Notes under the pieces: model-generated
What the model was told of the DNA's origin: nothing
Databases searched by the model: none
Seen by the model: only the letters and a program-made list of their open reading frames with translations
Made by a program: the position numbers and the translations under genes
Shown: piece by piece, positions 1-5,004 of the stretch
How positions within the stretch are numbered: position 1 is the stretch's first letter
Layout of the letters: each line of letters opens with the position of its first letter
From: Bryobacterales bacterium
Lineage (GTDB): Bacteria; Acidobacteriota; Terriglobia; Bryobacterales; Bryobacteraceae
DNA length: 5,004 bases
Reading direction: 5' to 3'
Assembly (NCBI GenBank): GCA_009697495.1
Contig: SHUN01000285.1
Location: forward strand, 1 to 5,004

Positions 1-849
1 GCCGTTGAAAAGGCTCTTCCCGGACCCGGCACGCTGGAAGACCGCTACGCCAAGTTTGATGCCCGCTTCGCTGTACCGGCCGCAAAGGTTGATCAAACCT
101 TCAAGGCCGCAATTGCCGAAGCGCGCGCCCGCACGAAGAAGTGGATTCCCACGCTGGCCGCCAATGAGTCATTCGACATCGAATACGTGAAGGGGAAATC
201 CTGGAGCGCTTACAACTGGTACAAAGGCAACGCCCGTTCGCGGATCCAAGTTAACGTTGATCTTCCCATCGGCATCGACCGGATTCTCCACCTCGCCTGC
301 CACGAAGGATACCCTGGCCACCATGTTTATAACGCCCTCCTCGAAGCCCGCCTCGTAAATGAATTGGGCTGGAGCGAATATAGCGTCTATCCCCTGTACA
401 GCCCGCAATCGCTGATCGCCGAAGGGACAGCGGACTACGGCGCCAGCCTGGTCATTAGCGGGGACGACCGGCTGAAAGTTAAGCGCGACGTCCTCTTCAA
501 AGCGGCTGGGTTAGATCCCGCTCTCGCCGCCGAGCAGCACCAGATGCAGAAGCTCGTCCGTCCTCTCCGCCACGCCGCCATCCATGCCGCGCGCGCCTAC
601 CTCGACGGCGTGAGAACCGCGGCGGAGACCATCGAATACCTGCAACGCTATACTTTGCAGCCCAAGCCGATGATCGAGCGCCGCCTGAAGTTCTTCGATG
701 AGCATCGCAGCTACATCATCAATTACAGCTTCGGCGAGGATATAGTCGCGAATTTCATCGCTAAGACGGCTGGGGAAGATACCGTCGCGCGCTGGAAGGT
801 TTTCACCGAGATTCTGAGTTCACCGCGCACCCCCGCCAACCTGCTCTAA
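1..849 (+). CDS. DUF885 family zinc peptidase-like protein, C-terminal part
   Basis: The reading frame is open from the first base of the window to a TAA at 847-849, giving 282 residues; the start lies upstream. The in-window protein contains HEGYPGHH at residues 101-108, the characteristic HExxPGHH motif of the DUF885 family, whose members are thought to be gluzincin-like metallopeptidases. About 33 residues later comes EGTADYG (Glu141), in the place of the family's usual EGWAxY, where the third metal ligand is expected. The C-terminal part is helical and rich in Arg, Ala and Leu, as is normal for the family. Full-length DUF885 proteins are usually about 550-600 residues, so roughly half is visible. 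The substrate is unknown. A signal peptide, common in this family, could not be checked because the N-terminus is missing. The ATG at 187 is internal: family-like sequence continues upstream of it in the same frame. I am confident of the family and cannot say more about function. Confidence 0.8.
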   Translation, partial: AVEKALPGPGTLEDRYAKFDARFAVPAAKVDQTFKAAIAEARARTKKWIPTLAANESFDIEYVKGKSWSAYNWYKGNARSRIQVNVDLPIGIDRILHLACHEGYPGHHVYNALLEARLVNELGWSEYSVYPLYSPQSLIAEGTADYGASLVISGDDRLKVKRDVLFKAAGLDPALAAEQHQMQKLVRPLRHAAIHAARAYLDGVRTAAETIEYLQRYTLQPKPMIERRLKFFDEHRSYIINYSFGEDIVANFIAKTAGEDTVARWKVFTEILSSPRTPANLL

Positions 850-873
850 CGAGATTGCCTCTCGACCCGCCGG

Positions 874-879
874 TATAAT
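874..879 (+). promoter_or_regulatory. Perfect TATAAT -10-like hexamer before the hydroxylase gene
   Basis: A perfect TATAAT lies in the 42-bp gap between the DUF885 gene and the hydroxylase gene, 12 bases before the GTG start. If used as a -10 element, transcription would begin near 886 and leave a leader of only a few bases. No good -35 hexamer is visible: the nearest candidate, TTGCCT at 855-860, has only a 13-base spacer. The call rests on the hexamer and its position alone. Confidence 0.4.
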
Positions 880-891
880 GAAGAGAAGCGA

Positions 892-1605
892 GTGATCCCC
901 TATTCCGTCTTCCTCCTCATCTCGGGCGTAATCTTCACGCTGGCCGAGCGGTTCTGGCCACGCCGCCCGCAGCCCGTCAATCGGCAAGGCTACGGCCTCG
1001 ATATCGTCTATGCCGCCTTCAACGCCGAAGTCGTAGGCGCGCTGGTCGCCATCTGGCTCACCGGTCTCTACGCGGGAACTCATTTCCTAGCGTGGCGTGA
1101 ACCGCTCAGTTTGAACGCCATTGGCCGCCAACCGGAATGGGTTCAAATCCTCGCCCTGTTAACCGTGAAGGACTTCCTCCAGTGGAACATCCACAACATG
1201 CTCCACCGCGTGCCCGCGCTCTGGGAGTTCCACAAGACGCACCACAGTACAGAGGTCATGGACTGGCTCAGCAACTGGCGATTCCACTGGCTCGAAATCG
1301 TCGTCTATCAGGCCATTCTTTACCTGCCCGCCAACCTGCTCGGATTCTCCGCGCCGGTCACCTTTGGCTGTGCCGTCATCAGCACGACCATCGGCCACTT
1401 TGCTCATGCCAATCTGCGTTGGCGCATCGGGCCGCTGAAGTACATCATTAACAGCCCGGAGATGCACATCTGGCATCACGTACATCCGGAAGCGGGGCCA
1501 CAGAACAGGAACTTCGCCATTTCTTTCGCCGTTTGGGATTGGCTCTTCCACACCGCTTACGTGCCGGCCCAGCCGCCGGAGCGCCTGGGCCTCGCAAAGG
1601 GTTAA
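892..1605 (+). CDS. Sterol desaturase / fatty acid hydroxylase family membrane protein
   Basis: This 237-residue protein belongs to the fatty acid hydroxylase superfamily (PF04116 type), membrane di-iron oxygenases that hydroxylate or desaturate lipids. The histidine clusters are all present: HNMLH (101-105), HKTHH (114-118), HFAHAN (169-174) and HIWHHVH (192-198). The conserved tail with Asn207 and WDWLFHT (215-221) is also there. Hydrophobic segments at about 1-18, 45-62, 83-91 and 135-168 fit a multi-spanning inner-membrane protein with the iron site on the cytoplasmic side. The length is normal for the short bacterial members. The start is GTG at 892, which gives a first residue directly before the first membrane helix; upstream GAGAAG is only a weak ribosome binding site. 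The next in-frame ATG lies well inside the protein, past the first two helices. The lipid substrate (sterol, hopanoid, fatty acid or ether lipid) cannot be decided from sequence. It may be transcribed separately from the DUF885 gene, given the TATAAT in the gap. Confidence 0.9.
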   Translation: MIPYSVFLLISGVIFTLAERFWPRRPQPVNRQGYGLDIVYAAFNAEVVGALVAIWLTGLYAGTHFLAWREPLSLNAIGRQPEWVQILALLTVKDFLQWNIHNMLHRVPALWEFHKTHHSTEVMDWLSNWRFHWLEIVVYQAILYLPANLLGFSAPVTFGCAVISTTIGHFAHANLRWRIGPLKYIINSPEMHIWHHVHPEAGPQNRNFAISFAVWDWLFHTAYVPAQPPERLGLAKG

Positions 1606-1606
1606 T

Positions 1607-2464
1607 CTACCGCGACCAGGCTACCGCGGTCTGCTTCGATTCGCCCAGCCCCTCGATGCCCAATTCGACGACGTCGCCGGCCTTCATGAAGATCGGCGGC
1701 TTGAAGCCCAGGCCCACTCCGGGCGGCGTCCCGGTGCTGATCACGTCGCCCGGAAGCAGCGTCATGAATTGACTCAAATAGCTGACCAGCGTGCGGATTC
1801 CGAAGATCATCTGCGCGGTCGAACTGTTCTGGCGCGTCACGCCGTTCACTTTCAGCCAGCACTTCAGATTTTGCGGATCGGGAATCTCATCGGCGGTGGC
1901 CATAAAGGGTCCAAGCGGCGCGAACGTATCGCAGCTCTTGCCCTTCACCCACTGCCCGCCGCGCTCCAATTGGAAGGCGCGCTCGGAGTAGTCGTTATGC
2001 AGTGAGTACCCGGCCACATGATCCATGGCATCGGCCTCGTCCACGTAGCTGGCCTTCTTCCCGATCACGAAGGCGAGTTCCACTTCCCAGTCGGTCTTTT
2101 CAGAACCTCGCGGAATCATGACGTCGTCATTGGGACCAACCAGCGAAGTGGTGCTCTTGAAGAAAATGATCGGCTCTTTCGGAATGTCCAGGCCGGATTC
2201 CTTAGCGTGATCGGCGTAGTTCAGGCCGATGCAGACAATCTTGCTCGGACGGGCCACGCACGAGCCGAGGCGTGTGGCGGGATCGACGGCGGGCGCCGCT
2301 TCGGCGTTGGTCGCGGCCCACGCCGCCAGACGGTTCAAGCCGTCGCTGCCAAAGAAGGCTTCGTCATAATCGGAGCCAAACGCGGAGGCGTCAATCCGTC
2401 GGCCATCGGCCAATTGCAGACCGGGCTTTTCAGCGCCGGGATTTCCAAATCGAATCAGTTTCAT
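1607..2464 (-). CDS. Fumarylacetoacetate hydrolase family protein, probable 2,4-diketo-3-deoxy sugar acid hydrolase
   Basis: The 285-residue protein has the FAH fold signature of the COG0179 group. A small N-terminal domain (about 1-65) is followed by the catalytic domain beginning RPSKIVCIGLNYADHA (72-87). The metal ligands are Glu127 and Glu129 in DWEVELAFVIG and Asp158 in HNDYSERAFQ. Lys103 in FFKSTTSL, the KGKSCDTFAPLGP loop (174-186) and STGTPPGVG (243-251) complete the active site. FAH family enzymes cleave C-C bonds of beta-diketo acids. The C-terminal stretch with KPP and GDVVELGIEGLG resembles the 2,4-diketo-3-deoxy-L-fuconate or -rhamnonate hydrolases, which would release pyruvate and lactate; ureidoglycolate lyase-like annotations are also common for this subgroup. 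The upstream SDR on the same strand supports the sugar acid role. The start is ATG at 2464 with a weak ribosome binding site; a GATAAT hexamer lies 14 bases before it. The stop TAG is one base from the stop of the convergent hydroxylase gene. The family is certain; the substrate is inferred. Confidence 0.92.
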   Translation of the reverse strand: MKLIRFGNPGAEKPGLQLADGRRIDASAFGSDYDEAFFGSDGLNRLAAWAATNAEAAPAVDPATRLGSCVARPSKIVCIGLNYADHAKESGLDIPKEPIIFFKSTTSLVGPNDDVMIPRGSEKTDWEVELAFVIGKKASYVDEADAMDHVAGYSLHNDYSERAFQLERGGQWVKGKSCDTFAPLGPFMATADEIPDPQNLKCWLKVNGVTRQNSSTAQMIFGIRTLVSYLSQFMTLLPGDVISTGTPPGVGLGFKPPIFMKAGDVVELGIEGLGESKQTAVAWSR

Positions 2465-2477
2465 AAGGTCTTGTTCG

Positions 2478-2483
2478 ATTATC
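2478..2483 (-). promoter_or_regulatory. GATAAT -10-like hexamer before the FAH gene
   Basis: On the minus strand GATAAT, five of six matches to TATAAT, ends 13 bases before the FAH start codon, so a transcript from it would have a leader of about 7 bases. No clear -35 is visible 17 bases upstream, where the sequence is CCGGGA. The overlapping near-palindrome at 2499-2510 could be an operator. If used, this site would let FAH be transcribed independently of the SDR gene. Confidence 0.3.
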
Positions 2484-2865
2484 CCAAATCCGGCGGTACT
2501 TCCCGGAAAGAAGCAGGCAATTCGAGTTCGCCGCGGCAGCGATTTACTTCACGAGCGGCTGCTGCCTGCCGAACACACCCTCGAGCGAACCGGCGCTGGT
2601 ATTTCTGGCCAAGCAGACAGTAGATCCCCATGCGGTAAGCCATGTCCCTATCGTTGGCGCTATGGAACTCGATAGGAAAAATCGTTCCGTCCGCCAGCAA
2701 AAACGCCGAGTCCGCCCGGCGTTTCTCCACTCTGGCGAGCTCCACGTTCAGAACCTCACGCACCCCAACGCCGCCCGTCAACCGGTCAAGCAGGCTGGGA
2801 TGATCCCGTTGGAAGAGGTCCTTCACCACCAGATCGTAGTTGCAGCCATTTTTCAGCGAATCGTC
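2479..2865 (-). pseudogene. Remnant of an Rpn/DUF4351-like PD-(D/E)XK nuclease
   Basis: A minus-strand frame open from 2925 to a TAA at 2479-2481 contains about 92 residues (2865 down to 2590) that read like the N-terminal half of Rpn/DUF4351-type PD-(D/E)XK proteins, often annotated as PD-(D/E)XK nuclease family transposase. The order is DDSLKNGCNYDLVVKDLFQ, then HPSLLDRLTGG, then VEKRRADSAFLLADG, then IEFHSANDRDMAYRMGIYCLL. Asp in RRAD and Glu in IEF fit the catalytic Asp and Glu; the usual Gln of the E-x-Q motif is His here. No initiator precedes DDSLKNG: the sequence before it is the 3' end of the SDR gene in another frame, and the only upstream ATG (2925) is inside that gene. A GTG at 2829 would cut into the domain. 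After residue ARG at about 2590 the resemblance stops and a low-complexity tail follows. Both ends missing points to a decayed fragment, although a short protein from GTG is not excluded. The family call is from motif memory. Confidence 0.6.
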
Positions 2866-3626
2866 AGCGTGCCGCCGTCGACGGGCAATCCGGTGCCGGT
2901 GATGAACGCGGCTTCGTCCGAGCATAGGAATAACGCCGCGAAGGCAATCTCCTCCGGCTGCGCCATGCGTCCGATCGGCTGCGATTTGGAAAGTTTCTCA
3001 AACATTTCCGCTTCCCGTCCGGGATAATTCTTCGCAATGAAGCCATCGACAAACGGCGTATGCACGCGCCCGGGCAACAGCGCGTTGCAGCGGATGTTGT
3101 TGGCCAGGAAATCTTTGGCCACCGCGTAGGTCATGCTGAGCACAGCGCCCTTGCTGGTGGCGTAAGCAAAACGGTCGTTGATGGCCATCACCGATACGCA
3201 GGAGGCAAGATTCAAGATCGCCCCGCCGCCATCGGCGACCATGAATTTCAAAGTCGAACGCAGGCAGTTGGCGGGTCCGAATACGTTCACACGCTGGACC
3301 CGCTCGAAGTCCTCGGGCGTCGTGTTCAGAGCATTACCGACGTGGGCGATGCCCGCGTTGTTGACCAGAATGTGGATTCGGCCGCGGCGCGCATGAATTT
3401 CGTTGATAACAGCGTCAACCTGCGCGGCGTCCGTTACGTCGCAGACAACGGCGGAGGCTGTCCCGCCATTTGACGCAATCGTGGCCACGGCCCGGTTCAT
3501 CTCTTCTGTGTTGCGGTCCAGTATTTCCACCGCCGCCCCTTCCTGGGCGAATAGCTTGGCGATCGCCAAACCGATGCCGGAGGCGCCTCCGGTGATGATC
3601 GCTGTCTTCGATTCGAGTTTAGGCAT
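2853..3626 (-). CDS. SDR family oxidoreductase, probable 2-keto-3-deoxy sugar acid dehydrogenase
   Basis: This 257-residue classical short-chain dehydrogenase has the nucleotide-binding TGGASGIG (12-19), Asp37 after the second strand (which favours NAD over NADP), NNAG (89-92), Asn114, Ser142, and the catalytic YATSK with Tyr155 and Lys159. The C-terminal PVDGG (248-252) is normal. The substrate-loop region VHTPFVDGFIAKNYPGREAEMFEKLSK resembles SDRs of the L-fucose acid pathway, such as 2-keto-3-deoxy-L-fuconate 4-dehydrogenase, which would feed the FAH enzyme encoded downstream. Members of this fold vary widely in substrate, so this is inference. I chose ATG at 3626 (MPKLESKTAIITGG); a TTG at 3647 would add seven residues with no family support and would run into the divergent purS promoter region. 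The TGA stop overlaps, in another frame, the LK codons of the nuclease remnant, so the final residues may have been altered by that junction. Confidence 0.92.
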   Translation of the reverse strand: MPKLESKTAIITGGASGIGLAIAKLFAQEGAAVEILDRNTEEMNRAVATIASNGGTASAVVCDVTDAAQVDAVINEIHARRGRIHILVNNAGIAHVGNALNTTPEDFERVQRVNVFGPANCLRSTLKFMVADGGGAILNLASCVSVMAINDRFAYATSKGAVLSMTYAVAKDFLANNIRCNALLPGRVHTPFVDGFIAKNYPGREAEMFEKLSKSQPIGRMAQPEEIAFAALFLCSDEAAFITGTGLPVDGGTLTIR

Positions 3627-3633
3627 TGCCCTT

Positions 3634-3648
3634 ATTGTCTCGTACAAT
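3634..3648. promoter_or_regulatory. Inverted repeat ATTGT-N5-ACAAT in the SDR/purS divergent gap
   Basis: The 32-bp gap between the SDR start (3626) and the purS start (3659) contains a perfect 5-bp inverted repeat spaced by 5 bases. The right half forms TACAAT (3643-3648) reading toward purS, five of six matches to a -10 hexamer. The left half forms GACAAT (3639-3634) reading toward the SDR, four of six. This could be overlapping back-to-back -10 elements or a small operator. No convincing -35 hexamers accompany them. Confidence 0.35.
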
Positions 3649-3658
3649 GAAAGGATTC

Positions 3659-3904
3659 ATGAAAGCCCACGTATTTGTGACGTTGAAAAAGACGGTCCTG
3701 GACGCCCAGGGGAAAACAGTTTGCCAGGCGCTTCGCGGCCTGGGTCATAGCTCGATCACCGAGGTGCGCCAGGGAAAATATTTCGAGATCGATATCGCCG
3801 ATGGTGCCGATCCGGCCGCCGTTCGCGCCGAAGTGGATTTAATCGCCCGGGAAATCCTGGCTAATCCTGTGATCGAAGACTACCGATTCGATATCGAGGA
3901 ATAG
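3659..3904 (+). CDS. purS: Phosphoribosylformylglycinamidine synthase subunit PurS
   Basis: The 81-residue protein is the small PurS subunit of three-part FGAM synthase. With PurQ (glutaminase) and PurL it converts formylglycinamide ribonucleotide to the amidine in purine synthesis; PurS bridges the two and helps ammonia transfer. The N-terminus [21 protein letters not shown] matches the family pattern of a beta strand followed by (V/L)DPQG. It is followed by the LRGLGH helix end, [11 protein letters not shown], and the closing [14 protein letters not shown], typical of PurS. Length is normal (about 80-85). ATG at 3659 fits the family start; an in-frame ATG at 3647 would add MKGF. GAAAGGA at 3649-3655 is a good Shine-Dalgarno match but sits only three bases before the start. 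purQ and purL are not next to it: glmS follows after 11 bp on the same strand, probably co-transcribed. Confidence 0.93.
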   Translation: MKAHVFVTLKKTVLDAQGKTVCQALRGLGHSSITEVRQGKYFEIDIADGADPAAVRAEVDLIAREILANPVIEDYRFDIEE

Positions 3905-3915
3905 ACGAGCAACTT

Positions 3916-5004
3916 ATGTGCGGCATTGTCGGCTACGTCGGGGCGCGGAAGACGGCGCCAATTATTCTGGAAGGTTTGCGCCGATTAGAATACCGCGGCT
4001 ATGACTCAGCCGGAATAGCGGTTGTCGGCGCCGATGGCAGTCTGGTAATCCGGCGCGCGTCGGGAAAACTGCACAACCTGGAAGAGGCTGTGCAACTCTC
4101 CCCGGTCGACGGCAATTTTGGCATCGGCCATACGCGCTGGGCCACGCACGGCCGCCCGACGGAGGAAAACGCCCATCCGCATACCGGGCCGGCCAGAAAA
4201 ATCGTACTGGTTCACAACGGCATTGTTGAGAACTATCTTGAATTACGGCGTGAACTCGAAGAGCGTGGCCACGTCTTTGTCACCGAGACTGATACCGAAG
4301 TCGTTGCGCATCTTGTCGAGGTATACGTTTCCGAAGGCCAGAGCTTCGAAAACGCCGTCCGGACCACCGTCAAACGGATCAACGGCGTCTTCGCCCTGGC
4401 CATCATGTCCTGCGATGAGCCGGGTAAAATCATTGCCGCCCGCAACGGTCCGCCAGTCGTCATCGGCCTCGGCGATAACGAGTATTTCGTCGCCTCCGAT
4501 GTCCCGGCCATTCTCAGCCATACACGCGACATGTTTTTCCTCGACGACGGCGATCTGGCTGTGGTGACCCGCGATGGCGTGAAGCTGACGGATTTTGATG
4601 GACTGCCCATAAAGAGGCAGGTTACCCACATTTTGTGGGATCCGATCCTTGCCGAAAAGGGCGGCTATAAGCACTTCATGCTGAAGGAAATCTACGAACA
4701 GCCTCGCGCCGTTCGGGACACGCTTCTGGGCCGCGTCGGGCAGGAATCGGGGAAGATTTTCCTGGAAGAAATGGCCATCACTCCGGAGGAGTTCGGGGCC
4801 TTTCAACAGATTCGGATTGTCGCCTGCGGAACCAGTTGGCATGCCGGTCTCACAGGAAAGTTCATGATTGAACGCCTGGCTCGGCTACCCGTGGAAGTGG
4901 ACTACGGCAGCGAGTTCCGCTATCGCGACCCCATCATTTTGGAGAAGACTTTAACGGTCGTGATCTCGCAATCGGGCGAGACTGCCGATACGATCGCCGC
5001 CCAG
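3916..5004 (+). CDS. glmS: Glutamine--fructose-6-phosphate aminotransferase (isomerizing), N-terminal part
   Basis: The frame runs from ATG at 3916 to the end of the window, giving 363 residues of a protein normally about 610 long. GlmS makes glucosamine-6-phosphate from fructose-6-phosphate and glutamine, the first committed step toward UDP-GlcNAc for peptidoglycan. The N-terminal nucleophile glutaminase domain starts MCGIVGYVG, with catalytic Cys2 exposed after Met removal. [11 protein letters not shown] (25-35), HTRWATHG (72-79), His87, HNGIVENY (100-107) and TDTEV (125-129) line the glutamine site. The linker MLKEIYEQP (255-263) leads into the first SIS (sugar isomerase) domain with ACGTSWHAG (303-311) and SQSGETADT (351-359), which hold the sugar phosphate. 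All expected residues are present; the second SIS domain lies beyond the window. The ribosome binding site (GACGAG) is weak. No glmS ribozyme can lie in the 11-bp gap after purS, so that form of control is absent here. Confidence 0.97.
   Translation, partial: MCGIVGYVGARKTAPIILEGLRRLEYRGYDSAGIAVVGADGSLVIRRASGKLHNLEEAVQLSPVDGNFGIGHTRWATHGRPTEENAHPHTGPARKIVLVHNGIVENYLELRRELEERGHVFVTETDTEVVAHLVEVYVSEGQSFENAVRTTVKRINGVFALAIMSCDEPGKIIAARNGPPVVIGLGDNEYFVASDVPAILSHTRDMFFLDDGDLAVVTRDGVKLTDFDGLPIKRQVTHILWDPILAEKGGYKHFMLKEIYEQPRAVRDTLLGRVGQESGKIFLEEMAITPEEFGAFQQIRIVACGTSWHAGLTGKFMIERLARLPVEVDYGSEFRYRDPIILEKTLTVVISQSGETADTIAAQ

Noticed and set aside
850..864. Small hairpin CGAGA-TTGCC-TCTCG after the DUF885 gene
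   Set aside because: The stem is only 5 bp and there is no T-run after it, so it does not qualify as an intrinsic terminator.
2018..2623. Long + strand open frame of 201 codons opposite the FAH gene
   Set aside because: It is the antisense shadow of a well-supported FAH coding region, has no recognisable domain and runs through the remnant region.
3627..3647. TTG start extending the SDR by seven residues
   Set aside because: The extra residues MYETIRA have no family support and the ATG at 3626 gives the standard distance to TGGASGIG.
3905..3915. Possible glmS ribozyme before glmS
   Set aside because: Only 11 bp separate purS and glmS, far too short for the ribozyme.
4243..4842. Long - strand open frame of 199 codons opposite glmS
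   Set aside because: It lies antisense to a fully conserved glmS with all catalytic motifs intact; its composition is what a high-GC antisense frame gives.

Overview
The window is about 5 kb of moderately high-GC bacterial DNA, densely packed with ordinary metabolic genes. Codon use and gene style (many Ala, Gly and Arg residues, GTG/TTG start candidates, TATAAT-like hexamers very close to starts, a Solibacter-type PD-(D/E)XK remnant) suggest an Acidobacteriota member near Bryobacterales/Solibacter. That placement is an impression from reading the sequence, not from a search. I see no rRNA, tRNA, CRISPR array, insertion sequence or phage gene.

Left part, + strand. Positions 1-849 hold the C-terminal half of a DUF885-type zinc peptidase-like protein with an HEGYPGHH motif. 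After a 42-bp gap containing a perfect TATAAT, 892-1605 encodes a membrane sterol desaturase/fatty acid hydroxylase family protein with the full set of histidine motifs.

Middle part, - strand. Reading leftwards from 3626 there is an SDR dehydrogenase (3626-2853), then a 388-bp stretch holding a degraded PD-(D/E)XK (Rpn/DUF4351-like) nuclease fragment, then a fumarylacetoacetate hydrolase family enzyme (2464-1607). The SDR and FAH proteins resemble the last two steps of the non-phosphorylated L-fucose/L-rhamnose acid pathway: oxidation of a 2-keto-3-deoxy-sugar acid, then hydrolysis of the 2,4-diketo acid. They probably formed, or still form, one catabolic unit. The FAH gene meets the hydroxylase gene tail to tail with one base between stop codons.

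Right part, + strand. purS (3659-3904) diverges from the SDR across only 32 bp and is followed after 11 bp by glmS (3916 to beyond the window end). PurS is a subunit of FGAM synthase in purine synthesis. GlmS makes glucosamine-6-phosphate for cell-wall precursors. Both belong to glutamine-dependent amidotransfer chemistry, but they are not partners in one complex.

I found no convincing undescribed system. The most interesting spot is the nuclease remnant wedged between the SDR and FAH genes, whose sequence seems to supply the SDR stop codon. Next are the very short leaders with -10-like hexamers and the small inverted repeat in the SDR/purS divergent gap.
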